A stretch of DNA of 64,000 nt from an uncultured Alistipes sp. (GTDB taxonomy: Bacteria; Bacteroidota; Bacteroidia; Bacteroidales; Rikenellaceae). A program made the translations under genes and the position numbers. Below the pieces are notes generated by a model that had not been told where the DNA came from, made no database searches, and was given only the letters and a program-made list of their open reading frames with translations. Shown one piece after another: positions 7,529 through 17,569 of this stretch (position 1 is its first letter; every line of letters begins with the position of its first letter). Location: contig CANBCZ010000008.1 in the NCBI GenBank assembly GCA_947367255.1, forward strand, positions 1-64,000, given 5' to 3'.

Positions 7529-9673
7529 ATGAAAAGATTTCTTGCAATATTTGTTGCTCTGTGTGCTGTTTTTACCGCTGTGGCGCAGAGCGAGAACTCG
7601 ATAATTATCGACCAAAAGTCGTTCCGCCCTGTGCATACAGATGCTCTGACCGGTGCTAATATCGATCCTATCTCTGTAGACTCGTCACGCAATCCTTGTG
7701 CCCGTATCAAGGTGAAAATCAACCGAATGACCCGCGAGGATATCGATAAAATCGATGTGAAAATCATCACCAACAACCAGCTGACCAAGTGTAAAACCGC
7801 GGACTACGAAAACGGTCTTATCCTTGAAATGACCGCTAAGTCCACTACGCGCTTCTACTTCAACCACCCCGAGTTCGGACAATCGAACGAGGTTACTCTG
7901 GATCTCGTACCGGACAAGGAGTACTGCATGGAGGCGAGCCTCAATCAGCTCTACTCGATTGTGGTAAATAGTAATTTCGAGGGCGCTGAGGTCTATATCG
8001 ACAATATTTACAAGGGTGTTACCGCTAATAATTATCAACTTATTATCAAGGAGGTACTACCGGGCGAACATACTCTGAAAGTAGTCTATGGTGGTGCACA
8101 ACCCGAGCAGAAGATAAATGTACATAGTGGTAATATCTCGTTCCGTCAGAATATCAATATTGCCGCAGCGGTGCCTCAGCACGTGATTTTCAAGCTGACA
8201 CCTATGGATGCGATGGTGGAGATTGACGGCTCGACAATCTACGGAACTGTCGAGGGCGAGGGATATGTGGACAAGCAACTTAAGTCGGGTAGCTACGACT
8301 ATACCGTAAGTGCACCTAACTACCACGCCCATAAGGGAACTGTTATCGTTCGCGACCAGAAGGTCACCGAGGTTGTTACTCTTCAGCCGGCTTTCGGTTT
8401 TCTGCAGATTGCAAACAATAATCTGAACGACGCAACGGTCTATATAGACAATAGAAACGTAGGAAAGATGCCTATCGCGATGCAGCAACTCTCGAGTGGC
8501 GAGCATCAGGTGCGCATCCTAAAGCCACGATACAAGCCGTTTGCTACAAAGGTTATGATTACCGACACCCAGACAGCGAACCTTACACCGCAGCTTGAAC
8601 CCGCCTTTGCAAAGGTTACACTGCGCGCAAGTAGTTCTGATACAGAGATTTGGCTAAATAAGATCTTTGCAGGTAAGGGTAGCTACATAACCGAACTCGA
8701 CTTTGGCTCTCACTCTGTCGAGGGTCGCAAAGCGGGACATCGTTCTACACCAAAGGTCTTTGATATCCGAAGTGCAGAGGCGACAACTATCGATATTGCC
8801 GAGCCGACACCTGTTTATGGTGCAATAGATGTCTCTTCGACGCCTATGGCGGCAACGATATTCGTGGATGGTAAAAATACCGACAAGCAGACTCCGGACA
8901 GAGTTCTCGACCTGCTTGTAGGTGAACATATCGTTACCGTTGAGAAATCCGGATATAAGACTAAGAGTCAGAAGGTTACAGTTGTGGAGAATGAACTTGC
9001 GGAGGTGAAGTTTTCGCTTGTTCCTGACGGCTCTGTCGCAAAGCCGAAACCTGCAAAGACGCCTGCTGTAAAGCCTGAGAAACAGTCGAAATCCAAATCT
9101 ACTCCTACGGTAAAACCACAGACGAAAAACCGCTTCGAGAGCAGCGTGGATTTGGGCTATTCGATGCACGCAGTTCCGGGCTCGATGATACACCATACAG
9201 CATTGAGCTACATCGGTGGTCTGCGTATGGGTCGCATTTTTGTCGGACTTGGTTTGGGCGCGGAGTATAGTATGGATAATATCGATAATGAACAAACAAT
9301 GTCCAATGCCGAGCAGAACTACAACAATAACAGCTCGGGTGGAACGACTATGTCGGGCGGAACGATAAATATGCCGCTCTACCTACATCTGAGGGCATAT
9401 CTCGGTCAGCGCGAACGCACATTCTGCTCACTCTCGGCGGGTGGAAAACTCTTCGGCTCGGATACCTTTGAGCGCGAGGGCGTAAGCTATAAATATAGCA
9501 CTAACGGACTCTTCGCCGACCTTAATTTCGGTCTTAAGTTCGGCAAGTTCTTCTGCGCTGCGGGCGTTACAACCCAATCTCTGCCGTATATCTCTAAGTA
9601 CGACGGCTCCGAACTTATTATGAAACAACAGCTCGGCATCGGTGCAAAAATTTCACTCGGTTTCACCTTCTAA
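7529..9673 (+). CDS. PEGA-repeat protein with C-terminal beta-barrel-like domain
   Basis: The product is about 714 residues. A signal peptide (MKRFLAIFVALCAVFTAVAQ) is followed by several PEGA-type repeats in which phrases such as AEVYIDNIYKGVT, ATVYIDNRNVGKMP, TEIWLNKIFAGKG and ATIFVDGKNTDKQTP recur, each followed by a GEH.V.V.K-like strand. A lysine/proline-rich linker (about residues 500-545) leads to a C-terminal domain with alternating strands ending in phenylalanine (KISLGFTF), as in outer-membrane barrels. PEGA domains are thought to bind surface structures, so an envelope role is likely; the ligand is unknown. The longer in-frame start at 7292 is rejected because the signal peptide begins at 7529. 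Confidence 0.8.
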   Translation: MKRFLAIFVALCAVFTAVAQSENSIIIDQKSFRPVHTDALTGANIDPISVDSSRNPCARIKVKINRMTREDIDKIDVKIITNNQLTKCKTADYENGLILEMTAKSTTRFYFNHPEFGQSNEVTLDLVPDKEYCMEASLNQLYSIVVNSNFEGAEVYIDNIYKGVTANNYQLIIKEVLPGEHTLKVVYGGAQPEQKINVHSGNISFRQNINIAAAVPQHVIFKLTPMDAMVEIDGSTIYGTVEGEGYVDKQLKSGSYDYTVSAPNYHAHKGTVIVRDQKVTEVVTLQPAFGFLQIANNNLNDATVYIDNRNVGKMPIAMQQLSSGEHQVRILKPRYKPFATKVMITDTQTANLTPQLEPAFAKVTLRASSSDTEIWLNKIFAGKGSYITELDFGSHSVEGRKAGHRSTPKVFDIRSAEATTIDIAEPTPVYGAIDVSSTPMAATIFVDGKNTDKQTPDRVLDLLVGEHIVTVEKSGYKTKSQKVTVVENELAEVKFSLVPDGSVAKPKPAKTPAVKPEKQSKSKSTPTVKPQTKNRFESSVDLGYSMHAVPGSMIHHTALSYIGGLRMGRIFVGLGLGAEYSMDNIDNEQTMSNAEQNYNNNSSGGTTMSGGTINMPLYLHLRAYLGQRERTFCSLSAGGKLFGSDTFEREGVSYKYSTNGLFADLNFGLKFGKFFCAAGVTTQSLPYISKYDGSELIMKQQLGIGAKISLGFTF

Positions 9674-9685
9674 ACTCTGCGGACT

Positions 9686-12115
9686 ATGAAAATTCTGAAA
9701 AATATATACACCATCCTCGCAGTCGTTCTTCTCGCCGCATCCTGCACGCAGACCTTTACCTTTGATCTGCCGACAGAAAAGCCGACACCTGCACCAGACT
9801 CAGACAATTCGAATAACGAGATATGGTATACCTCGACAGATGGGAATATTGTAACTCCTTACGCTTCAGATGTTTTCGGTGCGACAATCGTGTCTAATAC
9901 GTATACAGATGGGAAAGGCGTAATCAAATTTAGTGGAGCAGTTACGGAGATCGGTAATAATGCTTTCTACTTTCTAAGAACATTGAAAACTATTACTATT
10001 CCGGACAGCGTAGCGGAGATAGGGGAACAAGTATTCTTTGGTTGCGATAATCTTAGGTCATTTAGTGGTAAATTTGCCTCTGCGGATGGTCGTTGTCTTG
10101 TGGTGGATAATACTCTAAAGGCATTTGCGCGTGCCGGACTTGCAGAATATTCAGTGCCGAATGGGGTCAAGGTTATTGATGGCCATGTGTTCTATGATTG
10201 TACAAATCTTGCAAAAGTTACTCTTCCGAGAGGGGTGCTTACGATAGGGGACTCTGCATTTATGGGATGTGCCAACTTGAAAACTATAAACTTTCCGGAG
10301 GGCCTCGTAAAGATTATGGGCTTTGCTTTCAGTAATTGCACAAGCATTACCGAAATCACTATTCCGACAAGTGTAACTCAGATTGGAAGTAATGTTTTTG
10401 AGGACTGTACCAAACTTGCAACAGTATATTGTAATCCAACTACACCACCACAGCTCGGGATGAGCGCTTTTGATAATAATGCTGCCAATCGCCTTATTTA
10501 TGTACCATTTGCTGCGTTGGAAGATTATAAATCGATGGCATACAGTTGGTATGACTATGCCGATGCAATAGTAGCAAAAGAACTGACCTCAGCCCCTTAC
10601 GCCGTTGGTGACTACTACAACGACGGAGTAAAGGAGGGCGTTGTCTTCGATGTTTGGGACAATGGAAATAGTGGCAAGATTGTCAGCATGACAAAATCTT
10701 CATCTTCCTTGCTGTGGTCGTCGGATGCAGAGGAGCAGAAGAGACTGATTGGAGCCGACAGCGAGACTGACGGAGCATACAATATGGCAGTTGTTAAGGT
10801 AATTGCGGATTGGGAGAGTAAATACCCTGCCTTTAAGTGGTGCGCCGACCTTGGCGATGGCTGGTATCTGCCGGCAAAACAGGAACTTCTGACCATTTAT
10901 AACAACAAAACAGCCATAGATGCCAACCTTACAGATGTACTCGGTACATATACTTATTGGTCATCGACAGAGAGTGATGGTCAGTCTAGTTCAGGTGTTT
11001 TTTGCGCGTGGCTTGTCAATGTGGACAGTGGCTACACCGGCAGCTACCTTAAGTACGACTACAACTATGTGCGCGCTGTTGCAACATTCGGTGACGCTCC
11101 TGCGCCAACCCCGACTCCAACTTCTGCGATTGACCTTTCGGCAGATGGTACTGCCAACTGCTACTTGGTTCAGAGTGCTGGAAATTACAAGTTTAAGGTT
11201 GGTGCCCCTGTGAATAATATTTCAACAGCTGATAGCGCAGAGGTGTTGTGGGAGTCGTTTGGTACAAGTGAAACTCCTGCCGTTGGCGACCTGGTGACAA
11301 ATGTTGCTTATCAGGATGGCTATCTATATTTCGCCACTCCAAAGAGCTTCAAGAACGGAAATGCATCTATCGCTGTTAAAGATTCAAGCGGCACAATCCT
11401 CTGGTCTTGGCATATCTGGTGCTCGGAGGAGGGTTGGAACGACCAAGTTTATGCCAACAATGCCGGCACAATGATGGACCGTAACCTCGGTGCGACCTCT
11501 GCTACTCCTGGCGATATTGGTGCATTCGGTCTGCTCTATCAGTGGGGACGCAAAGACCCATTTATGGGTAGCTGTGCAAAAGAGGGTACAACGCTTGCTG
11601 CATCGACAGGCAGTTGGAATGTTGCATCAAGTTCCGACGATATGGCGATTACTATTCAAAATCCGATGACATTTGAGACTGAATGGAATGGAGGAGGTGT
11701 TCCTGGAGAGGGCTGGCACACATCCGAGTCCGAGAAGGGTTTATACGATCCTTGCCCAGTCGGTTACCGTGTACCTGATGGTGGAGTTAATGGTTTCTGG
11801 GCAACTGCGTTGGGTACGTCAAGTTCAACATCAGCAGGTACAACATGGGATTCAATAAATGATGGTAGGTATTGGACTCTTGCCGATGGTGAGTCAACAG
11901 CGTGGTATCCTGCTGTCCGCTATCGCGGCATCGGCAGTGGGGCGTTGGTCAATGTCGGCTCGAACGGCTACTATTGGTCGGCCTCTCCTAATCCGAGCCA
12001 CAGCGGCAACGCGTACAACTTGCGCTTCGACAATGGCTATGTCTACCCCGCAAATTACAACAGCTGTCGCGGCCTCGGCTACTCTGTGCGTTGTGTCCGA
12101 GAATATACGAGATAA
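9686..12115 (+). CDS. Surface lipoprotein with BspA-type leucine-rich repeats and paralogous C-terminal domains
   Basis: The 809-residue protein has a lipoprotein signal (VVLLAASC). Residues about 75-285 are BspA-like leucine-rich repeats of the form AFxxCxxLxxITIPxSVxxIGxxxF. Next comes a domain with GWYLPAKQELLTIYNN and YWSSTESD, like DUF1566 modules. The last third (from about 480) has MMDRNLGATSATPGDIGAFG, LYQWGRKDPF, CPVGYRVPDGG and YYWSASPNPS through to VRCVRE, matching the Fibrobacter succinogenes major paralogous domain type. Such proteins sit on the cell surface of gut Bacteroidales; the ligand is unknown. It starts 12 bases after the PEGA gene, so they are probably co-transcribed. 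Confidence 0.82.
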   Translation: MKILKNIYTILAVVLLAASCTQTFTFDLPTEKPTPAPDSDNSNNEIWYTSTDGNIVTPYASDVFGATIVSNTYTDGKGVIKFSGAVTEIGNNAFYFLRTLKTITIPDSVAEIGEQVFFGCDNLRSFSGKFASADGRCLVVDNTLKAFARAGLAEYSVPNGVKVIDGHVFYDCTNLAKVTLPRGVLTIGDSAFMGCANLKTINFPEGLVKIMGFAFSNCTSITEITIPTSVTQIGSNVFEDCTKLATVYCNPTTPPQLGMSAFDNNAANRLIYVPFAALEDYKSMAYSWYDYADAIVAKELTSAPYAVGDYYNDGVKEGVVFDVWDNGNSGKIVSMTKSSSSLLWSSDAEEQKRLIGADSETDGAYNMAVVKVIADWESKYPAFKWCADLGDGWYLPAKQELLTIYNNKTAIDANLTDVLGTYTYWSSTESDGQSSSGVFCAWLVNVDSGYTGSYLKYDYNYVRAVATFGDAPAPTPTPTSAIDLSADGTANCYLVQSAGNYKFKVGAPVNNISTADSAEVLWESFGTSETPAVGDLVTNVAYQDGYLYFATPKSFKNGNASIAVKDSSGTILWSWHIWCSEEGWNDQVYANNAGTMMDRNLGATSATPGDIGAFGLLYQWGRKDPFMGSCAKEGTTLAASTGSWNVASSSDDMAITIQNPMTFETEWNGGGVPGEGWHTSESEKGLYDPCPVGYRVPDGGVNGFWATALGTSSSTSAGTTWDSINDGRYWTLADGESTAWYPAVRYRGIGSGALVNVGSNGYYWSASPNPSHSGNAYNLRFDNGYVYPANYNSCRGLGYSVRCVREYTR

Positions 12116-12142
12116 TATAAATTTTCGCTTTGTGGAATTTAT

Positions 12143-12196
12143 CCCGTGCTAGGCACGGGCCTGATTGTTAGCCCGACTGTGGTCGGGCTTTTTTTT
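12143..12196 (+). terminator. Rho-independent terminator after the BspA-like gene
   Basis: AGCCCGAC, a four-base loop and GTCGGGCT (12170-12189) are followed by eight T residues. A second perfect hairpin, CCCGTGC-TAG-GCACGGG, lies just upstream (12143-12159). Confidence 0.9.
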
Positions 12197-12302
12197 GGTT
12201 TTTGGGGGCAGTTTTTGATTTTCCTTTAGGAAAATTAGGGGTGAGTGGGGCAATTTATTGCAATTTCAGGGCGTTTTGTTAGGAGGTGATGTTGAAAATT
12301 GC

Positions 12303-12310
12303 TAATTTTG
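12303..12310 (+). promoter_or_regulatory. -7 element before the TPR protein gene
   Basis: TAATTTTG matches TAnnTTTG and ends only 10 bases before the ATG, so the 5' leader must be very short. Confidence 0.6.
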
Positions 12311-12320
12311 CGCAAATTGT

Positions 12321-15305
12321 ATGGATATGTTTAGAAAATTTTCGATAGTAGTTGCGGCGCTCTCCATTTTGTGGGGTAGTGCGGCAGCAGAGAGTCAGCA
12401 GGTGTTGCTTGATAGAGCGAAGAGTCTGTTGGAGCACGGGCGTTATGCCGATGCGCGTCACGAGTATATGCGACTCAAGCTCGACACGCAGTCGGGTAGT
12501 GAGGATATTTTGCAGCAGGTGGAGTATGGACTCACCGTCTGTGCCGTGCGTCTTGACGACAACATTGCCGAGCAGCGTATGCGCAGTTTCCTGACCCGTT
12601 ATCCGGGTTCGGTGCACTCGGCGGATGTGCGTTTTCTTTTGGCACTTCACTACTGCGAGACCGAGCAGTGGGCAGAGGCAAAGGCGGAGTTTGAGCGCGT
12701 GCCATACAAGTCGCTAACTGCTGCCGACCGCGAGCGTTATGATGTGAGAATGGGTTACATCGCCTTCCTTGAGGGTAAATATGGCGATGCGCTTGCACAT
12801 TTCAACCGCGTAGAGAAGGGTAATACTGCCTACGAGCACGCCCTCTACTACACCTCTTACATCCACTATCAGCAGGGCGACATCGAGCGTGCCTACAAGG
12901 GCTTTGTGGAGCTGCAGAGCAGCGATATTTACTCGGGACTTATTCCGTTCTATCTGCTCCAGCTCGAGTTTGACAGAGGTAACTACAAGTATGTGGTCGA
13001 TAACTGCGATGCTCTGTTGCAGAAGGCTGCCGACACCGAGCGTTCGTCAATTCTGCGACTTGCTGCCGAGGCGTGGTTCCGTCTTGACGGCTACGGCAAG
13101 GCGCTTGCCTATATTACAGCCTATGCAAAGGGTGCTGAGGGTAAGATGAGCCGCGAGGACAACTATCTGCTCGGATACACAACCTATCGCACTGCCGACT
13201 ATGCCGGTGCTGTAGAGCCACTAAAGGCTGTCTGCACAGGTAAGGATAACCTTGCGCAGAATGCCTCTTACCACCTTGCCGACTGCTATGTGCGTCTGGG
13301 GGATAAGAAGAATGCAATTTATGCCTTTGCGCTTGCTGCCGACGAGCGTTTCAATAATGATATTTCGGAGGATGCACTCTTCAATTACGGAAAGCTCCTC
13401 TTCGAGACCGGTGGCGGACTGTTTAACGAGTCTATCAATGTGCTGACCCGCTACATTACCCGCTATCCCGATAGTGAGCGTGCTCCCGAGGCGAAGGAGT
13501 TGCTGATTGCGGCATACTACAACTCGCGCGACTACGATATGGCATACGACGCCATTCGTGCCTTCCCAAATCCGGATGGAAGTATGAAGACTGCGCTGCA
13601 GAAGATTGCCTACTATAAGGGTATCGAGGCATTTGAGATTGGCGACTATGTAAAGGCGAAGAGCTCGTTTGAGGAGTCTATAGCTGTCGGCGTAAGTCCG
13701 AAGTACAACGCGCTGTGTGCCTTCTGGTTGGGCGAGATTGCCTATCAGGGTGGTAATATGACACAGGCAGTGCAGCAGTACAACTACTACATAAAGCGTG
13801 CTCCGCGCAATGCAAACGAGTATAAGATGGCGCTCTACAACCTCGGCTATGCAAATATCGCACTGAATGATATCCCTGCGGCACAGAAGGCTCTCGAGGG
13901 TTTTATCTGGCTCTATAAAAATCGTGACGAGTATCGCGCTGATGGTTACAATCGTCTTGCAGATGTCCACTTCTTGCAGAAGAACTACGACTCGGCAGTG
14001 AAGAACTATGAGGGAGCAGTGGCGCTCGGTACGGAGCAGAGCCACTATGCTCGTTATCGTCGAGCACTTTCGTTGGGTCTGATGGGTAAAAAGTCGCCGA
14101 AGATTGATGCTCTGAAGTCGATTATCACCGATAAAAAGGGCGACTATGTCGATGATGCATCGTATGAGCTTGGTCGTACATATCTCCACTCGGGAAACTA
14201 CAGCGATGGAGCAAAGGTGCTCGAGGCGCTTGTTGCCGACTATCCGTCATCGCCTTATGTTACGGCGGCAATGCTCGATCTGGGTATCACATACTTCAAC
14301 CTCGGTGACTCGGCTCGTTCGCTCAAGAGTTACGATGCCGTTATCTCGGCAGCTCCGCAGTCACAGGCAGCAAAGGATGCGATGAACAGCGTGCGCGAGA
14401 TCTATGTATCGAAGGGTGATGTGGCGTCATACTTCGCCTATGCCGAGCGTACAGGTGTGGAGTGTGATTTGAGCGCACTGACACGCGACTCTCTGAGCTA
14501 TCGTGCTGCCGAGCAGATATACCTTGCCGGCAGAACAGACGAGTCTATAGCGCACTTTGAGAACTATATCGCCTCAAATCCAAAGGGTTACTATATTGAT
14601 GATGCACTCTTCTGTCTGAGTGACAGCTACCTCAAGTGTGACTCGCTTGACCGTGCGCTGGAGCGTATGAAGCTACTCTCCGATCGTCCGAAGAGCAGAT
14701 ATACAGTACCTGTGCTCGAGAAGCTCGCGGAGGTTACGGCAGAGCATAATATGTATGCCGAGGCTGCATCGGCTTATCGTCGTCTCTATGATGTGCAGGA
14801 CGATACAGATGCGCGTCGCAAGGCGTCGAAGGGCTATGTTGAGAATACTATTCTCGACGATGAGGCGGCACAGACCCTTGCAATGGCTGCCGATGTGGAG
14901 GGTATGACGGATATCGAGCAGTCGGTACTTCGTAAGGCTCAGTTCAGCAAGGCTAAGGTGCTTGTTGCTCGAGATGGCGAGGCGGAGGCTCTCGATATAT
15001 TCCGCAAGTTGAGTGGCGACAAGAGTGATGCTGTGGGTGCCGAGTCGGCATATCGTGTTATCTGTCACCACTTTGAGCGCGGAGAGTACGACAAGGCGGA
15101 GGCGCTTGTATATGAACTTGCCGACAGCCGTACGCAGCAGAGTTACTTCCTCGGTCGTGCATTTATCGTGCTGGGAGATATCTACGCATCAAAGAACGAC
15201 ACATTCCAGGCTCGTGCAACATATCAGAGTATTGTAGATGGTTACTCGCCGGCAGATGACGGTGTGGTTGCCGAGGCTAAGATGAGAATTGAAAAATTGC
15301 AGTAG
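12321..15305 (+). CDS. Large exported tetratricopeptide-repeat protein
   Basis: The 994-residue protein has a signal peptide (FSIVVAALSILWGSAAAES) and is then almost entirely TPR-like helical repeats. Examples are LLEHGRYADARHEYMRL, AEQWAEAKAEFERVP-like segments, AALDLGITYFNLGDSARSLKSYD-type units and a last unit ending in DTFQARATYQSIVDGY. It is probably a periplasmic or outer-membrane scaffold for protein interactions. It is followed after one base by an outer-membrane barrel gene, so the two may act together. No enzymatic motif is seen. An in-frame ATG two codons downstream (12327) is an equally possible start given the promoter position. Confidence 0.8.
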   Translation: MDMFRKFSIVVAALSILWGSAAAESQQVLLDRAKSLLEHGRYADARHEYMRLKLDTQSGSEDILQQVEYGLTVCAVRLDDNIAEQRMRSFLTRYPGSVHSADVRFLLALHYCETEQWAEAKAEFERVPYKSLTAADRERYDVRMGYIAFLEGKYGDALAHFNRVEKGNTAYEHALYYTSYIHYQQGDIERAYKGFVELQSSDIYSGLIPFYLLQLEFDRGNYKYVVDNCDALLQKAADTERSSILRLAAEAWFRLDGYGKALAYITAYAKGAEGKMSREDNYLLGYTTYRTADYAGAVEPLKAVCTGKDNLAQNASYHLADCYVRLGDKKNAIYAFALAADERFNNDISEDALFNYGKLLFETGGGLFNESINVLTRYITRYPDSERAPEAKELLIAAYYNSRDYDMAYDAIRAFPNPDGSMKTALQKIAYYKGIEAFEIGDYVKAKSSFEESIAVGVSPKYNALCAFWLGEIAYQGGNMTQAVQQYNYYIKRAPRNANEYKMALYNLGYANIALNDIPAAQKALEGFIWLYKNRDEYRADGYNRLADVHFLQKNYDSAVKNYEGAVALGTEQSHYARYRRALSLGLMGKKSPKIDALKSIITDKKGDYVDDASYELGRTYLHSGNYSDGAKVLEALVADYPSSPYVTAAMLDLGITYFNLGDSARSLKSYDAVISAAPQSQAAKDAMNSVREIYVSKGDVASYFAYAERTGVECDLSALTRDSLSYRAAEQIYLAGRTDESIAHFENYIASNPKGYYIDDALFCLSDSYLKCDSLDRALERMKLLSDRPKSRYTVPVLEKLAEVTAEHNMYAEAASAYRRLYDVQDDTDARRKASKGYVENTILDDEAAQTLAMAADVEGMTDIEQSVLRKAQFSKAKVLVARDGEAEALDIFRKLSGDKSDAVGAESAYRVICHHFERGEYDKAEALVYELADSRTQQSYFLGRAFIVLGDIYASKNDTFQARATYQSIVDGYSPADDGVVAEAKMRIEKLQ

Positions 15306-15306
15306 T

Positions 15307-17007
15307 ATGAAGAGATTTATATTGACAATATCAGCCGTAGTTGTTGCGCTCACTGCAGCAGCGCAGGTTACGCGTGAGGTTGAGGTTACAAAGGAGTATA
15401 TGCCTAAACTTCCGCCGGCTCGCAAACTCGATATGGTAGCCGATAAGCAGGATACGGTGAGCATCCGTCCGGAGATTGACTATACAATCACCCCGAACTC
15501 ATTTACCTCGGCACTCTCGACAAGTAAGGTGCGCCCTGCAACGGTAACCTATTGGGAGTTTGACAAGCGTTATCCGTTCTATGTCAAGGCGGGTGTTGGC
15601 TATCCGCTTGCAACAGAACTTGATGCCTATATCTCGACAAATCGCGCCGATGTGGGTTATATCAGCGGATATATAAATCATCGCGGTAAGTTCTCTCCTA
15701 TAAAGGATAGCTATACAATTGCCGATCAGACCTTTACCTACGACAATAAATCCAAGTTTATGGATAATCGTATAGGTCTTAATGGCGGTAAATATATCGG
15801 TCGTTATACCCTCGACGGAGATTTGTACTATCAGTCCAACCAGTGTCGTCGCTACGCACTGCAGGTGGCAGATGAGGAGCAGATGCCGGAGGTGAATTAC
15901 GAGAATTTTGCTGCGGCATTTAAGTTTGGCGACTCATTCTCGGATATGTCGAAGATCAACTTCTCGGTATACGCCTCTGCGGACTACTATAACGATAAGT
16001 CGAATCAGCTTATTGAGGATAATAAGTTGCAGCAGTTCAGCACCGTTGTCGGGGCAGCTGTGGGTCGAGAGGTTGCCACACGTACACTGCTTACTCTCTC
16101 GCTAAAGTATTGCGGCCACTATGGTATAAAGTCGCTTAGCAGCTACTCGGACAATATGATTGCGGCAACGGCAATGGTAAACTTCCATACAAAGAAGAAG
16201 TTGGATGTAAGAGCGGGTCTTACCTACTGCTATGACAACCTGAAGGGCGTTGAGGGTAACCGCAAGCACAATGTCTTCCCGCACCTCTACCTCGGTGCAA
16301 ATATTCTCGATAATGGCGGTTTTGTGCCGTATGTCGAGGTGGATGGAGAGGTTACAAACAACTCGTTCCAGCAGCTGCAGCAGTCAAACCCATATGTTGT
16401 GCTGACCGGAAACACTCCGAATACGAACAGCTATAACTTCCGCGTCGGATTTTCGGGTAATGTGCTGAAAAACAGACTCTCATATCGTCTCTATGGCGAT
16501 GCGTCCATCGTAAGAAATGCACTCTATTGGTACTCGCCACAGCCTGCATATTTCGAGGCTGCAACATCAAAATATACCGTTTGGTCTATCAATGCAATGC
16601 TGGAGTATAAGCCGCTCTCGACCCTCTACTTTGCACTCAAGGCAAAGGGTATGGCATATAAGGAGCAGAAGGGGTGGGCAATAGCCAACCACCGCCCGTC
16701 GTTCGAGGGAGAGTTTAATGCCCGCTATACCCACCGTAAGTTTGCCGTTGGTGCACTTGCTCGCCTTGTGGGCAAGACAAAGTGGTCTATGCTCGAGACT
16801 CCTGCCACAGAGGAGGCAGAGGCGGTATATCAGACTATTGACTATCCTGCCTATGTAGACCTCTCGCTCTCGTTCGATTGGTTTGTGGGCAATCGCTGCA
16901 CAATCTATGTCGAGGGTCGCAATTTGGCAAATGCCAAGATATATAATTGGGCACTCTACAAGGAGTACGGCATAGGTGCTTTGGCGGGTGTTAAGATTCA
17001 GTTCTAA
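15307..17007 (+). CDS. Outer-membrane beta-barrel protein
   Basis: The product is 566 residues with a signal peptide (MKRFILTISAVVVALTAAAQ). Amphipathic strands rich in aromatic residues run through the whole chain (FYVKAGVGYPLATELDAYI, LDGDLYYQSNQ, FAVGALARLVGKTKW), and the C-terminus ends in phenylalanine (GALAGVKIQF). This looks like a TonB-receptor-type barrel without the plug domain. The start follows the TPR gene stop after one base and the stop overlaps the next gene (TAATG), so the three genes form an operon. The substrate is unknown. Confidence 0.78.
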   Translation: MKRFILTISAVVVALTAAAQVTREVEVTKEYMPKLPPARKLDMVADKQDTVSIRPEIDYTITPNSFTSALSTSKVRPATVTYWEFDKRYPFYVKAGVGYPLATELDAYISTNRADVGYISGYINHRGKFSPIKDSYTIADQTFTYDNKSKFMDNRIGLNGGKYIGRYTLDGDLYYQSNQCRRYALQVADEEQMPEVNYENFAAAFKFGDSFSDMSKINFSVYASADYYNDKSNQLIEDNKLQQFSTVVGAAVGREVATRTLLTLSLKYCGHYGIKSLSSYSDNMIAATAMVNFHTKKKLDVRAGLTYCYDNLKGVEGNRKHNVFPHLYLGANILDNGGFVPYVEVDGEVTNNSFQQLQQSNPYVVLTGNTPNTNSYNFRVGFSGNVLKNRLSYRLYGDASIVRNALYWYSPQPAYFEAATSKYTVWSINAMLEYKPLSTLYFALKAKGMAYKEQKGWAIANHRPSFEGEFNARYTHRKFAVGALARLVGKTKWSMLETPATEEAEAVYQTIDYPAYVDLSLSFDWFVGNRCTIYVEGRNLANAKIYNWALYKEYGIGALAGVKIQF

Positions 17008-17504
17008 TGGTAAGAGAGGTTGTACATACGCTGCCATATAATTGGAGCAAAACGGTCTGGACAATCACCTTCGGCTTCTATGCCGTTGCTGTGGCGGTGC
17101 TCGGATTGTTGGTGTGGACAATTGTGCAGGGTAGTGTTACGGGTGGAGTTATCGGACTTGCGATTGCTCTGCCGATATTTGTGGCTATTGTGGTCTACTG
17201 TGAGGGGTACTCGCCACAACGCCTTGAGGTCTCTGCATCGCAGATAACTATCCTGCGAAGGTACGACAGTGTAACCATTCCTCGCTCGGTAATACTCTCT
17301 ATAGAGCCGCTGAGCAGTAAGGATATGCGTTGGACAATGAGTATGGGTGGCTGCGGAGGTCTGTACGGATACTTCGGAACATTCTCAAATCGACGTCTGG
17401 GAGGCTTTACGATGTACGCTACAGCTATGGATAACCTCTACCTGATAACTACGGCAGATGGCAAAAAGTGGGTTATCAACTGTTTTGAGCCGGAGTTATT
17501 GTAA
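17007..17504 (+). CDS. Membrane-anchored bacterial PH-domain-like protein
   Basis: At 165 residues, it has two transmembrane helices near residues 19-37 and 45-65. These are followed by a domain starting QRLEVSASQITILRRYDSVTIPRSVILSIE and ending LYLITTADGKKWVINCFEPE, a strand pattern like bacterial PH domains (bPH/DUF304). A glycine-rich loop (MGGCGGLYGYFG) sits in the middle. The function is unknown; the overlap with the barrel gene suggests an envelope role. This is a family-level guess from pattern alone. Confidence 0.6.
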   Translation: MVREVVHTLPYNWSKTVWTITFGFYAVAVAVLGLLVWTIVQGSVTGGVIGLAIALPIFVAIVVYCEGYSPQRLEVSASQITILRRYDSVTIPRSVILSIEPLSSKDMRWTMSMGGCGGLYGYFGTFSNRRLGGFTMYATAMDNLYLITTADGKKWVINCFEPELL

Positions 17505-17521
17505 AAAATGCATATAAGGTA

Positions 17522-17551
17522 TTGTCCTTTTTGAATAGTTTTATAACTTTG
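17522..17551 (+). promoter_or_regulatory. Promoter of the panC gene group
   Basis: TTG, then 19 bases, then TAACTTTG. Transcription would begin about 15 bases before the panC ATG at 17570, marking panC as the first gene of the next transcript. Confidence 0.7.
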
Positions 17552-17569
17552 CTATAAATAAATGAAGAT

